NCBI RefSeq assembly: GCF_000346465.2
Contig: NC_034009.1
Coordinates: 11,311,651-11,375,650, forward strand
Direction of reading: 5' to 3'
Length of the DNA: 64,000 nt
From: Prunus persica
Taxonomy: Eukaryota; Streptophyta; Magnoliopsida; Rosales; Rosaceae
Under the pieces are notes generated by a model. The model was given only the letters and a program-made list of their open reading frames with translations, was not told where the DNA came from and ran no database searches. The first letter of the stretch is position 1. Each line of letters begins with the position of its first letter. Both the position numbers and the translations under genes were made by a program. Below are positions 52,509-63,684 of the stretch, in pieces.

Positions 52509-53418
52509 ATGGAAGATTATGAGATAACTGTGCCTTTTTAATCCCTTCAAGCTCTAGGATGCCTTGTTGATGGAGTTTCCCCCAAGAAAAAAGCTGGTGA
52601 TATCTGCACAACTGCTGTCCATGATTTTGAAGGTGATCAAACCTACAGTAAGAAGCCAGGCCACAATTTCACTTTCACAGCTGATTTTGATACTACTGAT
52701 GTCTCAAGTTACGATGCTCTTGTAATCCCTGGAAAACCATCCATCTGCCATGGGCAGTAGATTTTAGCTGCTGCTGGTGTTCTGCAGGTAAGGTTATCGA
52801 CAAAATCATTTAAGAGCAGTTCCCCAATTAGTCCTTTCTTTTTTCGGCCAGACAACACATTTGTTTCCTGAAACTTGATGCAAAGTCCTTATCCTTTTAA
52901 GTTTATCAATCAAGTCGAATTATAAAGTTTACTAATTCAATTCTGTGCTTTTGTCAACCACAATAATGATTTTGTTACGAATTTTACTGATTTTTTATCT
53001 GTTACCACCAAGACTAGGCTAAGATAGGGAATCACCTAGCAAGGTTAGGGTACGCTAATGTGTTAGGTGGAGTGTGGTGTATCGTCAGACTTTTTAGTGG
53101 GACAGTACCTATTTTTATGTACATAAAGTGGTATCAGAGTGACGATTTTATTGCAAAGTCCAAAAGCAACCACCTTGAAGTACTGCTCTGTTTGTTTCTG
53201 ATTCTTCTGATTGATGGTGAATTTACTTGTTTGCACATTATGAAGCTTTTAGCATGCCCTAATTGTTATCCACTGCCTACATTTATAGGGAAAGAAACGC
53301 ACTGCATACCCACCAATGAAGCTTAATGTGGTTTTGTCGGGAGCAACATGGCTGGAACCTGATCCAATAGATCGTTGCTTCACTGATGGCATTGCTTGAT
53401 GTTCGAGTATCATTCTAG
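52509..53418 (+). pseudogene. DJ1D pseudogene: DJ-1/PfpI protein (DJ-1D type) pseudogene
   Basis: Exon-like parts 52509-52787 and about 53288-53418 read as a DJ-1D second domain ([38 protein letters not shown]). There are in-frame stops at residue 11 and after SICHGQ. About 28 codons are missing between VIPG and SICHG, which removes conserved core sequence, and more are missing before the end. DJ-1D proteins are glyoxalase III-type deglycases. The retained intron shows it is a broken genomic copy and not a retrocopy. It lies between repeats A and B. Confidence 0.85.
53129..53139 (+). other. tRNA-iMet primer-binding-site-like sequence
   Basis: TGGTATCAGAG matches the usual plant LTR-retrotransposon primer-binding site. 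It lies inside the pseudogene intron and may mark an LTR-retrotransposon scrap. No LTR end or gag was found next to it. Confidence 0.3.
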
Positions 53419-54159
53419 TTGCTGTTCACCCGGGTCAACCACTTGCATGTGATATACTTAATTCATGAAAGATTAAGACAAGGATGATATGCTGCCTTTT
53501 GTATCAATGAGGGACCAAGTAATAATCTGTTTTTGATCTGTATATGCCATGTTCCATGCAAATAAGTTCTGTCTCGCCTGCGAATCCCTATCCTGATATG
53601 AGATTGCATACTATTCCTAACATAGGCAATGATATTAGAGTGTATTTTTCGTTTGTTGCTGTATCTAGAGTGTATTTTTCACATGATATTAGATTTTCAT
53701 TTCTGTGAATTACCAATTTATTTATTAAAAACAAAACATAGCAGTGAAGGGAAAAATAGAAGCAAGAGGGCCTATTCATCACATCACTCCTTACCTTCTC
53801 AAATGTTTGATCTTCAGAGTTGAAGGCTTAACTACGCTATTTGATGTTCCTGTGACCAATATGTATATAAAAAGTCCAGAAATTGGTCTGTCCAGCACAA
53901 GTAAAGGTCCAAGTCTCAAGTGGTATATCACATTCTAGGTTTATTCTGTGTTTTTTTTTACAGGACCCTTGCATTGCAACTCAGTCAAACTAGAGACTTA
54001 CCTCTCAATGCATCGAATTTTGATCCAAATCTAATTCGAATAGGGTTTAGGGTTTAGCTGGATTCTTGGTTTTGGTAGTGGTGGGCTTGATGGATCTGTG
54101 CATGAATGTTAGATGGGAGTGGATTTTATTATATTACGGTCTGCGTGTGTTTAGAAATT

Positions 54160-54330
54160 CAGAGAGAGATATGGAAAGAAAAGAAAAGGGTGTGGTAAGT
54201 GAAAGAAAAAAACAAGAAGGATCATCAATGGTGAAAAAGTTGAAACGCGGCGTATTGGTAGGGAAAATAGGAGGGCTTTGTAGCACGCCACGCCAATTTG
54301 GAGACTTGATGAGTTTTACTATCAGCAAAA
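54160..54330 (+). pseudogene. Possible fragment of a coiled-coil protein gene
   Basis: The frame contains KKLKRGVLVGKIGGLC followed by STPRQFGD. This resembles the N-terminal motif (KRGVLVGKRGGPCTPSPTW) I recall from plant long coiled-coil proteins. Only this motif is recognisable; the rest of the 54066-54536 frame is low-complexity. Probably a captured or decayed gene piece. Confidence 0.3.
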
Positions 54331-54555
54331 CAACAACAACAAACCCAGCTATGAATTTCTCCCACAACTCTTCGGAATTTTACAAATTTAATCTTCGGAA
54401 TTTCATCCAATTTTGGGATCAGACGACAATTCTTCGGAATTTTAAGACGATGGTGACAATGACGAAGAAGATGGTGATGGTGATGGTGATGATGGATCTG
54501 GGTAGGGGGTGGTGGCTGGGAGTGTGGTACGGTTGAAAATATTCTATTTATGACG

Positions 54556-55301
54556 TATAGCCGGGCGGCTATACGTTTTAGAATATTCTATTTATAGCGT
54601 ATATAGCCAGGCGGCTATACCAATAACAAATTCTTACAGCCGGACGGCTATAGTTTTAACATGTTTTATTTCCACAGTACCGCCGCACGGCTATACTGTT
54701 AGAATATTCTATTTATATAGTATGGCCATACGGCTATACTTTTAACATATTCTATTTCCAGAGTATAGCCGTTCGGCTATCCTTTTAGAATATCCTATTT
54801 ATAGCATAGCCGAACGGCTATACATTTAACATATTCTATTTCCAGAGTATCGCCGGGCGGCTATACATTTAGAATATTCTATTTATAGTATAGTCGCACG
54901 GCTATATCTTTAACATATTCTATTTCTAGAGTATCACCGTCCGGCTATACTGTTAGACTATTATATTTATATAGTATAGTCGACCGGCTGTACTCTGGAA
55001 ATAGAATATGGTAACGGTGTAGCTGGTTGGCTATACTGTTAGAATATTCTATTTATAGCGTGTAGCTTATTCTATTTATATAGTATAACTGCATGGCGAT
55101 ACGTTTAACATATTCTATTCATAGTGTATAGCCACTCGGCTATACTTTTAAAATAATTCTATTTACACAGTATAGCCGCGCATATTCTATTTACATAGTA
55201 TAGCTGCCTGGCTATACGTTTAGATATTCTATTTATATAGTATAACAGCATGACTGTACACTATAAATATTTTATTTATAGAGTATAGCCACTTGGCTAT
55301 A
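54556..55301. repeat. 43-bp-period array of 18-bp palindromes with alternating linkers
   Basis: About 18 palindromes at 54556, 54602, 54635, 54678, 54721, 54764, 54805, 54848, 54889, 54932, 54975, 55018, 55084, 55127, 55171 (half), 55199, 55241 and 55284. Consensus is TATAGCCG-NN-CGGCTATA. Spacing is mostly 41-44 bp. Two linkers alternate: TTAGAATATTCTATTTATAG and TTTAACATATTCTATTTCCA, giving a higher-order unit of about 86 bp. One linker (about 54993-55017) is inverted. The central dinucleotide varies freely. No coding frame. Confidence 0.92.
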
Positions 55302-55575
55302 CTTTGGGTTAGGAGTGAGTATCTAAACTAAAAAATCGGCGTACCGACGGTTTCATTTAGTTTGGTTAAATTTTTATTTTTATTTTTTAGTTCACTTAAC
55401 ATGACACTATGAAACATCTACATATAATTATAAAGATGGAGTACCACGCCTAGAATAGGAAATAGAAATGTAGGATAGTAAAAACACAAACAAACCCTAC
55501 TAATTAACATGTGTCAACTTCTTCTTCCTTGGCCACCAAGAGGAAAACAAGATAATATAGCTACTAAAAACGTAG

Positions 55576-55672
55576 TATAGCCGCGCGGCTATACTATTTA
55601 TAAAAAAAAGACCCACATGGCTCCTAGGGCATGCCACGCTAAGTGTAAAAACAATACAGCCGCTCGGCTATA
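55576..55672. repeat. Two palindromes upstream of repeat B
   Basis: Copies at 55576-55593 (perfect) and 55655-55672 (TACAGCCG..CGGCTATA). The spacer resembles those of the 51.9-52.2 kb cluster (CCACATGGCTCCTA..GTGTAAAAACA). Confidence 0.88.
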
Positions 55673-56852
55673 CTCTTGAAGTATATTACATTTAATAGGA
55701 GTATATACTATTTCTTAAAAAAATATTAAAAGAAAATGACCCTTCTAGTTGCATTAGTTTATACTTTATAGATATTAATTTGCTAGTTTCAACATCTTAA
55801 AAGCAGATATTGAAGAGAAAGAAATTTCACAGTAAATCAATTTCAGAATTTCATTTTTTCTTCTTCTATTTTTGTGGGAGTGTTTGCCTTTGGTCTACCT
55901 TGTTCTTGTGAATGCTACTAAATTTTGTTATTGTACACATTATTTGCTGTAGAGAATTGCATGCTGAGTTGGAGTGTTCTTGATAATTGCTTCACATTTC
56001 AAACAACACTTTAAATGAAGAATACTACCACCTTGCTTACTACTATACCCATAAATATTTATTTGAAATTGTTGTTTTGGTTGGAAAAGAGTTTGCAAAA
56101 TCACTATCTTGCATTTTTATTACAACAAGTAAGAAATAATCTTAGCCTCTCACATTCTTTGAGTTAGTAAAATACGTAACGGAAAAAATATGAATAAAAT
56201 ACGTATGTGTTTTATTCGGCAATATTTTGGCAAATTACAACTGATAAGTTTGGCCACAATATAATATGAATAATGCTACTCTTGCCACATTTATATACCA
56301 CATCCCTATACCATCTTATGTTACAGTTGAGGTGGACAGCCACGTCAATTAAATTTATTTAATATTTTCTTTTCTTTTATGATTTATTCCAGTATTTATT
56401 TTTCTAATTGTCTTAATTAAAATACACTTCATTGATTTAATTGATGTGGCATATAATATGGACATGCCACATCATGTGGTAAAGAAATGTGGGATAAAAA
56501 TGTGATAAGTGTAGCATTACTCATATAATATTTTAATATGATTTATTTACTTTTTTTAATATATATTATTTTTATTCAATAATATGTGAAAATTATGTGT
56601 ATAATACTTGAATTTTGTGTGTATAATTGAAAGTTTTGTAAAAAAATAAGTGTACAATACGAGTATTAAACGTGAAAATGCTAAATTCTTTATAGGAGTA
56701 ATAGCTCTGGAAAAGTAAAAACTCAAAAGGGGACAATAGAGACTTGTAGAATGGCCTAATAGTAATGGATAAGGCTCTAAATTACCTTTATCGATAAACA
56801 AAAATCGGAAAAAACTAATTTTTAATGTAAAGAGTATAGCCGCTCAGCTATA
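55655..56852. repeat. Repeat B: palindrome-bounded unit with inserted MITE
   Basis: Direct copy of repeat A, also running from palindrome to palindrome (the last at 56835-56852). Subtracting the 255-bp MITE and its duplication leaves about 0.93 kb, equal to repeat A. Right after the closing palindrome the SPL7-spacer homology begins. Confidence 0.85.
56268..56522. mobile_element. Mutator-like MITE inside repeat B
   Basis: A 255-bp element with ends GAATAATGCTACTCTTGCCA and the inverted TGATAAGTGTAGCATTACTC. It is flanked by a perfect 9-bp duplication ATATAATAT (56259-56267 and 56523-56531). Repeat A carries the single-copy empty site. It shares the first GARTAATGCTA bases with the MITE upstream of SPL7, so they belong to related families. 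Confidence 0.92.
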
Positions 56853-56859
56853 CTATGTC

Positions 56860-57690
56860 ACGTCTGATGTCCCAGTTACATTGTGTAGATCCTTTTTTAA
56901 TGGAGGGAGGTCTAAAACAAAACAATTGAAACTGTCCAATAATTTTGTTGTTGTTGGAAATTGTCTATTAATAATTGATTTTTTTAGTATCCGTGTAGTG
57001 TGTGAGTTTAGTATTTTATTGTCCCTTTTAATAGGAAAGGTCTTAAAAAAATTGATATATTTTTTTGTTCTCAATTGGTAACAATAATGATAATTTGAAC
57101 ATATTTTATTTCTAATTTATACAAATTATAATATCATCATATATTATGTGTATTTTTTTTTACAATCAATATTGGGAAAAGGGAGAATTAAATTTAGGAC
57201 TTCAGATATATGAGTAAATGCTCTTAACCACTTGAATTACACACTCCTTGCATATTATTATTACGTGTGTATTCAAATGTTATAATATATAAAAATGGCA
57301 ATATTTGAATGTTATAGTACATAAAAATACCAAAATCTTGAGTCATGATGAAACAACGGCTTTGTTATTTATTCGTTTATTTTATTTGTTTGCTTTTATT
57401 TTGGACGAATATTTTATTTGTTTGCTAATTAGAGAATTTGTCGCTTGTTCGTACAGAGATTTCAAGTATTCCCTTTCAACTGAAATAATGATTACTCATA
57501 TGATGCCCCAACACAAAAGATATAGGTATCACAACTTTAAAAAAAACAAAAATAAAAGCAAACATGAAGATATGCTTTGCTTACCCTTTTCTCCCCTCAT
57601 TTATTCAAAGGATAATGTACTTCACCATCAGCAACCTAACATGAGTCACGAGATTTGTGGGTGTTTTCCCATTAAGGCCAGTGCAATATG
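56860..57690 (+). repeat. SPL7/transporter spacer duplication, copy 2
   Basis: Collinear with 47440-48620 but lacking the two Helitron-like elements and containing a SINE that copy 1 lacks. It lies just after repeat B and before the sugar-transporter promoter. Confidence 0.72.
57152..57259 (-). mobile_element. tRNA-derived SINE (reverse orientation)
   Basis: On the minus strand a tRNA-like A-box (AAGTGGTTAAGAGCA-type) and a decayed B-box are followed by an A tail (the T-run at 57152-57161). A similar sequence, ATTATGTGTA/ATTACGTGTGTA, flanks it. Copy 1 of the spacer has no insertion at this place. Confidence 0.55.
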
Positions 57691-58684
57691 ATGTGACATA
57701 GGATATTTAATTTAAAATATATTTACGTATCGTGAGCCATTTACAATCGTTGATTAAGATAAACTATTCATTAATTGACAACAAATGAAGAAGGTCCCCA
57801 GTTGTCACTCCTTTTATACACAAACTATTAGTACAAAGTAATGTTGAAGTCAGTCAGTTCCTAGATACATCAGTAATTCCTCACTACGAATCCATGCGAA
57901 TGCAACTCACATGCATCTACGATCAAGAAATACTCACGCATCACACGAGAATTTATGTAGCAAAATGCATTGATATAACAACAACAATCCATGTTTTACC
58001 AAAAAATTACAACCATAGAATGATATGAAGCATATATCATCATAGATCTTTGACACCCACACTTCTATAACTTCTACTGCTTTTATTTTTGTCTTCTGAA
58101 ATTACAAGAAAACCCCAATCTCCCTTTACACTGCAAGGCCATTATTCGACAACAAACCTATTTTTCATTTGAATATGAAAGTAAACTTAACCGTATCTGA
58201 TCAGTCAAAAACCAGCAGAGTTTATTTTTCAAATAAAATAAATTATCTTTTGCCAGCTTCATCTTCAGTAACAGAACAAGAAACACTGTGCCTTGCCGCC
58301 CCCAAGCTCCCATTTGTTATTTGTTTCTTATAATTCCTAGCAACCGATCCGAGTAAGGTCCACGTAAGCATGCATCATATTTAAACCAAATTAATCATAA
58401 ATGTGATCACATGCAAAAATTAGCTTTAAATAGCCTTATCATCTTGGTCCGCTTCCACATGTCCTAATTAGGCTATGCTTAGCTAAAACCTCATCATTTT
58501 CACCAGATCAGTGACAGCTTTAACTCACATGCAGTACCCAGTTTCCCATCAGATACAACCTTCTACCTTCTTCCTAATCAATTGCTAGTGGACAAACTCA
58601 TAAATATCTAGATGCACTTTTTTTGTTTTTTTTTTTAAAATTTTTGTTCATAAAATATCTAGCTACATGTGGCTTTGACATGTG
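57691..58684. other. Promoter region of the sugar transporter
   Basis: AT-rich upstream sequence without genes or recognisable repeats, leading to a TATA box at 58685. Confidence 0.5.
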
Positions 58685-58692
58685 TATAAATA
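58685..58692 (+). promoter_or_regulatory. TATA box of the ERD6-like transporter
   Basis: TATAAATA located 136 bp before the ATG at 58828, consistent with a leader of about 100 bases. Confidence 0.7.
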
Positions 58693-58827
58693 CCTCAGAA
58701 CACGAGCATATATTGCATTGCATCCCACCAAGAGGAGAGTCCTACCAGGGGCAGAGTCCTTTTGCTCCTGTTTTTCCTTCTTTTTGTTTGAATTTTTTAG
58801 TTTTTTTTAGAGTAGTGAGAAAAAAAC

Positions 58828-61800
58828 ATGGCAATTGGGCAGTTCAGAGATGTTGAAAATGGAGAAAATAACACCCTTGAGGATTTGGAACAGCCTCTGT
58901 TCATTAAGCAGGAGAAAATTGTTTCCTATGAAGAAGAATATGGGAGTGATGAGAAGAGTACTGAGAAAAGTGGATCCATTTGGATGGTTTTGCTCAGCAC
59001 TTGTGTTGCTGTTTGTGGCTCTTTTGAGTTTGGATCATGTGTAAGTGTTTTTGTAATTTCTATGAACATTGCGTTTTTAGTCAGAGCAGGTTGCAGGCTC
59101 TCTGTGTTTCTGGTTTAAGGAGGTTCTTGGTATACTAAGTGTGTTATTTTTGTTGTTTGTGTTTCTTATCATTAGGGGGTAAAAAAAATGCAAAAATAAC
59201 CCAAAAAGAAGAATGTTTGTTTAGCTTAAGTTCTTGTTTTGGCAGGTGGGCTATTCAGCTCCCACTCAATCTGCTATCAGGGAAGATCTCAATCTCTCTC
59301 TTGCCCAGGTTTGCCCTGTTGTTCTCTTTGGTCATTAAAACAATTTGCATTATATTGAAGTGAATTGTTACTGATTTCCAGTCACATGGCAGTTCTCCAT
59401 GTTTGGCTCTATACTAACAATTGGTGCAATGCTGGGTGCTATAACAAGTGGTCGGATTGCAGATTTTCTCGGTCGAAAAGGGGTATGATAAATTTTAATT
59501 TCTGGTGTTAAAGAAGAAACAAATGAAAGCTTGGTCATATCCGTTGTCCTAAACTTTGCACTGAACTTCTTGAATTTGTATGGAAATAGGCAATGAGAAT
59601 GTCAGCTAGTTTTTGCATTACAGGATGGCTAGCCATCTTTTTCTCTAAGGTATATTTCCACCATTTTAAACTCTTGAATTTGTATATTTTTCTTAAGTTC
59701 AGTCAAACAGAGGTCACATGCTGAATGTATTTGCTATAAATCTTATGCAGGGAGCTTTGTCCCTTGACATAGGAAGGTTTTTCACTGGATATGGAATTGG
59801 AGTTTTCTCCTATGTGGTACATAATTTTATTTTAAAGCCAAGTTCTATTCATATGCTTTGCAATTTCCGAACAAGGCTGTTTAATCTAATCAGAGTTTCT
59901 CTGGCATCATCTGGATGAACAGGTCCCAATATTCATAGCAGAAATCGCGCCCAAAAATCTCCGCGGAGCGCTTACAACATTAAATCAGGTAGGAAATTTA
60001 TGAGCTCTCTCTGCACAAAATCATCTCCCTACTAGCTAGAAAGCTATATGTTCTTTAACATGCTGTTATTTTTTCCTTGTACTTGTCCTGCAGCTCATGA
60101 TTGTGACTGGAGCATCAGTTGCATTTGTAATAGGAACAATTATAAGTTGGACAACACTTGCTCTAACTGGTAAGTTCTGATCCCATAGGATATTTTGTTA
60201 TTCTTAATGACAATAGGTGGCTCAACTTAATTGCCTTTGGAAGTAACTGAACACTTTGAAGAGATTGATAATTGGGTTTTGATATGAAGGCATTGTTCCT
60301 TGCATTTTCCTGCTTGTGGGTCTATGGTTTGTGCCGGAGTCGCCTCGATGGCTGGTAAGATTTCAGTTCATAATAAGCTTTGCCTTTTGTTTTCTTATTC
60401 TCACAAAACCAGAGAAAAAATAAATAGTGAGAACAAAACAGATGTATGAAGCTGAAATTATTTGTTTTCAGGCAAAGATTGGCCATGAGAAAGAATTTCA
60501 AATTGCACTACAGAGACTCCGTGGAAAACATGCTGATATATCTGATGAAATGGCTGAAATTCAAGTATGTCCTGTCAACCGAAAAATGTTAATTGAATCT
60601 TTCATAATCTAAAATCAACATTACTAACAAAATCACCCTGCCTGTATCTTAACAGGAATATATTTTTACTCTACAAAGTCTTCCAAAAGCCAAATTGTTG
60701 GATTTGTTTAAAAGCGAACATATTCGCTCTGTGATTGTAAGCAACTTTTCTCTGTCAATTTTCATAACTTTCTCTAATGCTGTTAACCAAATGACTTCAT
60801 TTCTGACTCCAAACTCCTGAACATCCAGATTGGGGTTGGATTAATGGTGTTTCAACAGTTTGGTGGTATTAATGGGATAGGATTCTATGCAAGTCAAACC
60901 TTTGAAGAAGCTGGTATTTCAACTGGGGCTTTCCTATGCTTCATTTCATTTGGTTTGTTGCTAATCTTTCCTATTAAAGTTATCTCTTTCCGTAATGCCA
61001 ATTGCAGGAATTTCAAGCAAAACCGGAACCATAGCTTATGCATGTGTTCAGGTAACCATTTTCTCCTATCATCTGTTGAATCTCAAATGTTTGAGTTTGT
61101 CCATCCAAGCACGGCTCATGTAAAATCTATTGGCAGGTCCCGATCACTATGGTTGGAGCAACGTTAATTGATAAGTCAGGAAGGAGGCCTCTTATAATGG
61201 TAGCAATTGATCTAGAAAACCTGATCCCTTACAGAGGATCTTTATAGATAAACTTTTCGTGATGAGCTTTTGTTTTCGTATCAAGGTTTCAGCAACTGGG
61301 ACATTCCTAGGCTGTTTTCTAGCAGGAACTTCTTTCTTTCTGAAGGTATCAAAACTTTAAAACTATGTTCTGTTACAAAATCTTTTCTGCCCTTTCCTGT
61401 TACATTATGGTCTGATGTATGTATCATCTTTTTGTTTATCAGGGATATGGTTTGTTGCTTGATTGGGTACCGATAATAGCTGTGTCCGGCGTGCTGGTAA
61501 GTTAACCATCACAGTTCGTAACTGCAAACTTGAAAATTATCATGCCTCTTACTGCAGCTTCTCATTTTACCTTGTTTATTTTTTTCCCCTTTCGAATCAG
61601 ACTTACATTGCGTCCTTCTCGATTGGAATGGGAGCTGTGCCTTGGGTGATAATGTCTGAGGTAAGTTTGAACAATTAACCTTGTCAGTTCCTCAATGCCA
61701 TTCATGATAATGTAAGCATTTTGAACCAAACAGACAGCAGAGAAATCATTTAAAACTCTATAAACATGGTTTCTTTTGCAGATTTTTCCAATCCATGTGA

Positions 61801-62128
61801 AGGGAGCTGCTGGGAGCTTGGTGGTGCTTGTGAACTGGTTGGGTGCTTGGGCAATTTCCTACACCTACAACTTTCTCATGAGCTGGAGTTCCTCAGGTAA
61901 GTAAAACTTTTGAACCAATTGATTGGTTTGTATTGTTTGACAACTGATATTCCATACATATACACTTTGATTTGTTTTGCAGGAACTTATTACATTTACT
62001 CTGGATTTTCTTTGTTGACCATCCTATTTGTGGCCAAGTTAGTCCCGGAAACCAAAGGCAAAACCCTAGAAGAAATTCAGTCATGCATCAATTCAGGGAG
62101 ATCAAGAAGACAAGACATCATTAGCTGA
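58828..62128 (+). CDS. ERD6-like monosaccharide transporter (MFS sugar porter)
   Basis: Eighteen small exons (58828-59040, 59246-59308, 59393-59482, 59590-59649, 59751-59816, 59923-59988, 60094-60169, 60290-60354, 60472-60564, 60656-60736, 60829-60913, 61008-61051, 61137-61199, 61286-61345, 61443-61496, 61601-61660, 61782-61896, 61983-62128) give 499 residues in frame. A long acidic cytosolic N-terminus precedes 12 membrane helices. Sugar-porter motifs seen are [43 protein letters not shown] and [14 protein letters not shown]6-like carriers are mostly tonoplast proton/sugar exporters moving glucose out of the vacuole, often stress induced. [16 protein letters not shown] is an ERD6-like signature, and the position beside SPL7 fits Arabidopsis At5g18840 (ERD6-like 16), from memory. 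Confidence 0.95.
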
Positions 62129-63684
62129 TAACATTTAGGAGTAGATATGTTAGAAAATTTCCGGGGGATTTTGGCTCGAAAGTGTCTTCTCCATTTTGAT
62201 TTGGAGGTGAGTTTCACGTCGGAGCAAAATACCCTTACCATTCATTATGTGTCAAATTTCTTTGGGCCTTCAACTCAACATGGAAGATGCAATATAGCAA
62301 AGTGTGTGCTTGTATTCATGTTGTATGGAAAATGGTGGAAAGAAATTCTTAATGCAAATCTTGAATAAAAGACTTGTTCCTTTAATTTTGAGCTCTGCAA
62401 AATTTTAATTTTAATTTTTTTAAGAGTTGTTGCTCCTATTTTGATGGAGAAAAGAATGTCCCACCACAAAATTTTGCCTACTCGGAGATGTACAAAATGA
62501 TCAATAATTATTAGATATAATCCGACAAACTAGGACCCTCCTATCAAGGGCAAGTGCAATCTCTAAGTTCTTGGAGTTGTCATAAGTTTTTATTTTAATT
62601 TTTTTACACTCTTAATATACCCTTTTTAGGTAATTCCATTGTGGAATAAAATTGCAATCAATATTTTTCTTTAAGTGAATGTAGTGAGTAGTTTAGGAAA
62701 AGATAAATTGATAATAGCGACACTCTCCTTTTTGTTCATACTTTTGAGACTTTTTATGTAGAAAATACAAAAGTGGTAGTATAAGTACTACTAAACTTTT
62801 CTACCAAACATTGTTTGAGACTTTTTCGATAGGAAGCATGTAAACATTAGTACAAGAACTATTAAACTTTTCTACCAAATGTTATAAGTGTTGAAATTTT
62901 AAAAAAGTTTTAAAAATTTTACTATTTTGATTTGTTTAATTATTTTGGCTATTTTAGTTTATTTATTATTGGAGTTATAAATATTTAATTTTCAGGTTTT
63001 ATTTTTATATTGAATGCCTAGTTTAATGTGGTGGAGGTTATATGTTCTTGGATGCCTATAAAAGGCCACTACTCCTTCACATTTGACATACTATCACAAT
63101 ACCACATACCACAATCACCATCACAATTTGATTCTCTCATCTTCTACTTTTCATACTTTCTTTACTTATATTATTATTTTGGGTAACGGTTCTGTAACTT
63201 GGAGACCTATATCCGACTGTGAACGTGTTTGTAGCGAACCTTGAGCCTGTGGATTGGGGGTAGTATTTTGGAGTCTTGCAGACCGTCAGTAGCTGCACGT
63301 AGGGAGGCTACAAAGGCTTTAGGACAATGTGTCTTTGACGTGCTTCACTATACCAGGCTTACTTTCTTAATCTTAATTTTTTTTTATACTTTTTTTTACC
63401 TATTATTTGTTTCTTTAATTTTACTTTACCTTAAAAACTTTCCAATTTGTTTAATATATTATTTATATTTTAAAGGGTTTTGCTTTTGGTTTTTACAGAA
63501 AGAGAAAAACTATAATTTTTAGTAACAATCTATTAAGAGATCAAAGAATCAAAGAAAAATTCAATTATGCATGCACGCCTTTCCAAAAACCAGACAAACA
63601 ATACCCAACGTTTAAAACACAACAATAACAATAAACTTTAGTGCCAAGAATATACGATAATTGCTTCTAACCTTGGTATGCAGG
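62129..63684. other. 3' flank of transporter and probable LTR-like fragment
   Basis: 62129 to about 62400 is the 3' UTR. Later, CCTATAAAAGGCC at about 63055 resembles a TATA box, followed by a GC-richer transcript-like stretch (63185-63360) without an ORF. The arrangement recalls the promoter-R-U5 part of an LTR retrotransposon, but LTR ends and a primer-binding site are not seen. Confidence 0.35.

Noticed and set aside
53060..53326. Frame inside the DJ-1D region as a separate gene
   Set aside because: It covers the pseudogene intron and part of its second exon in a different frame.
52509..53418. DJ-1D as an intact gene
   Set aside because: Two in-frame stops and a deletion of core residues; both breaks are clear in the read.
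54556..55301. Could the regular palindromic repeats be a CRISPR array?
   Set aside because: Eukaryotic nuclear context, linkers are repeated and not unique, and no cas-like genes; it is a minisatellite.
50951..56852. Repeats A and B as LTRs of a retrotransposon
   Set aside because: No TG..CA ends, no primer site next to A, no polypurine tract, and no gag/pol between them; ends are palindromes instead.
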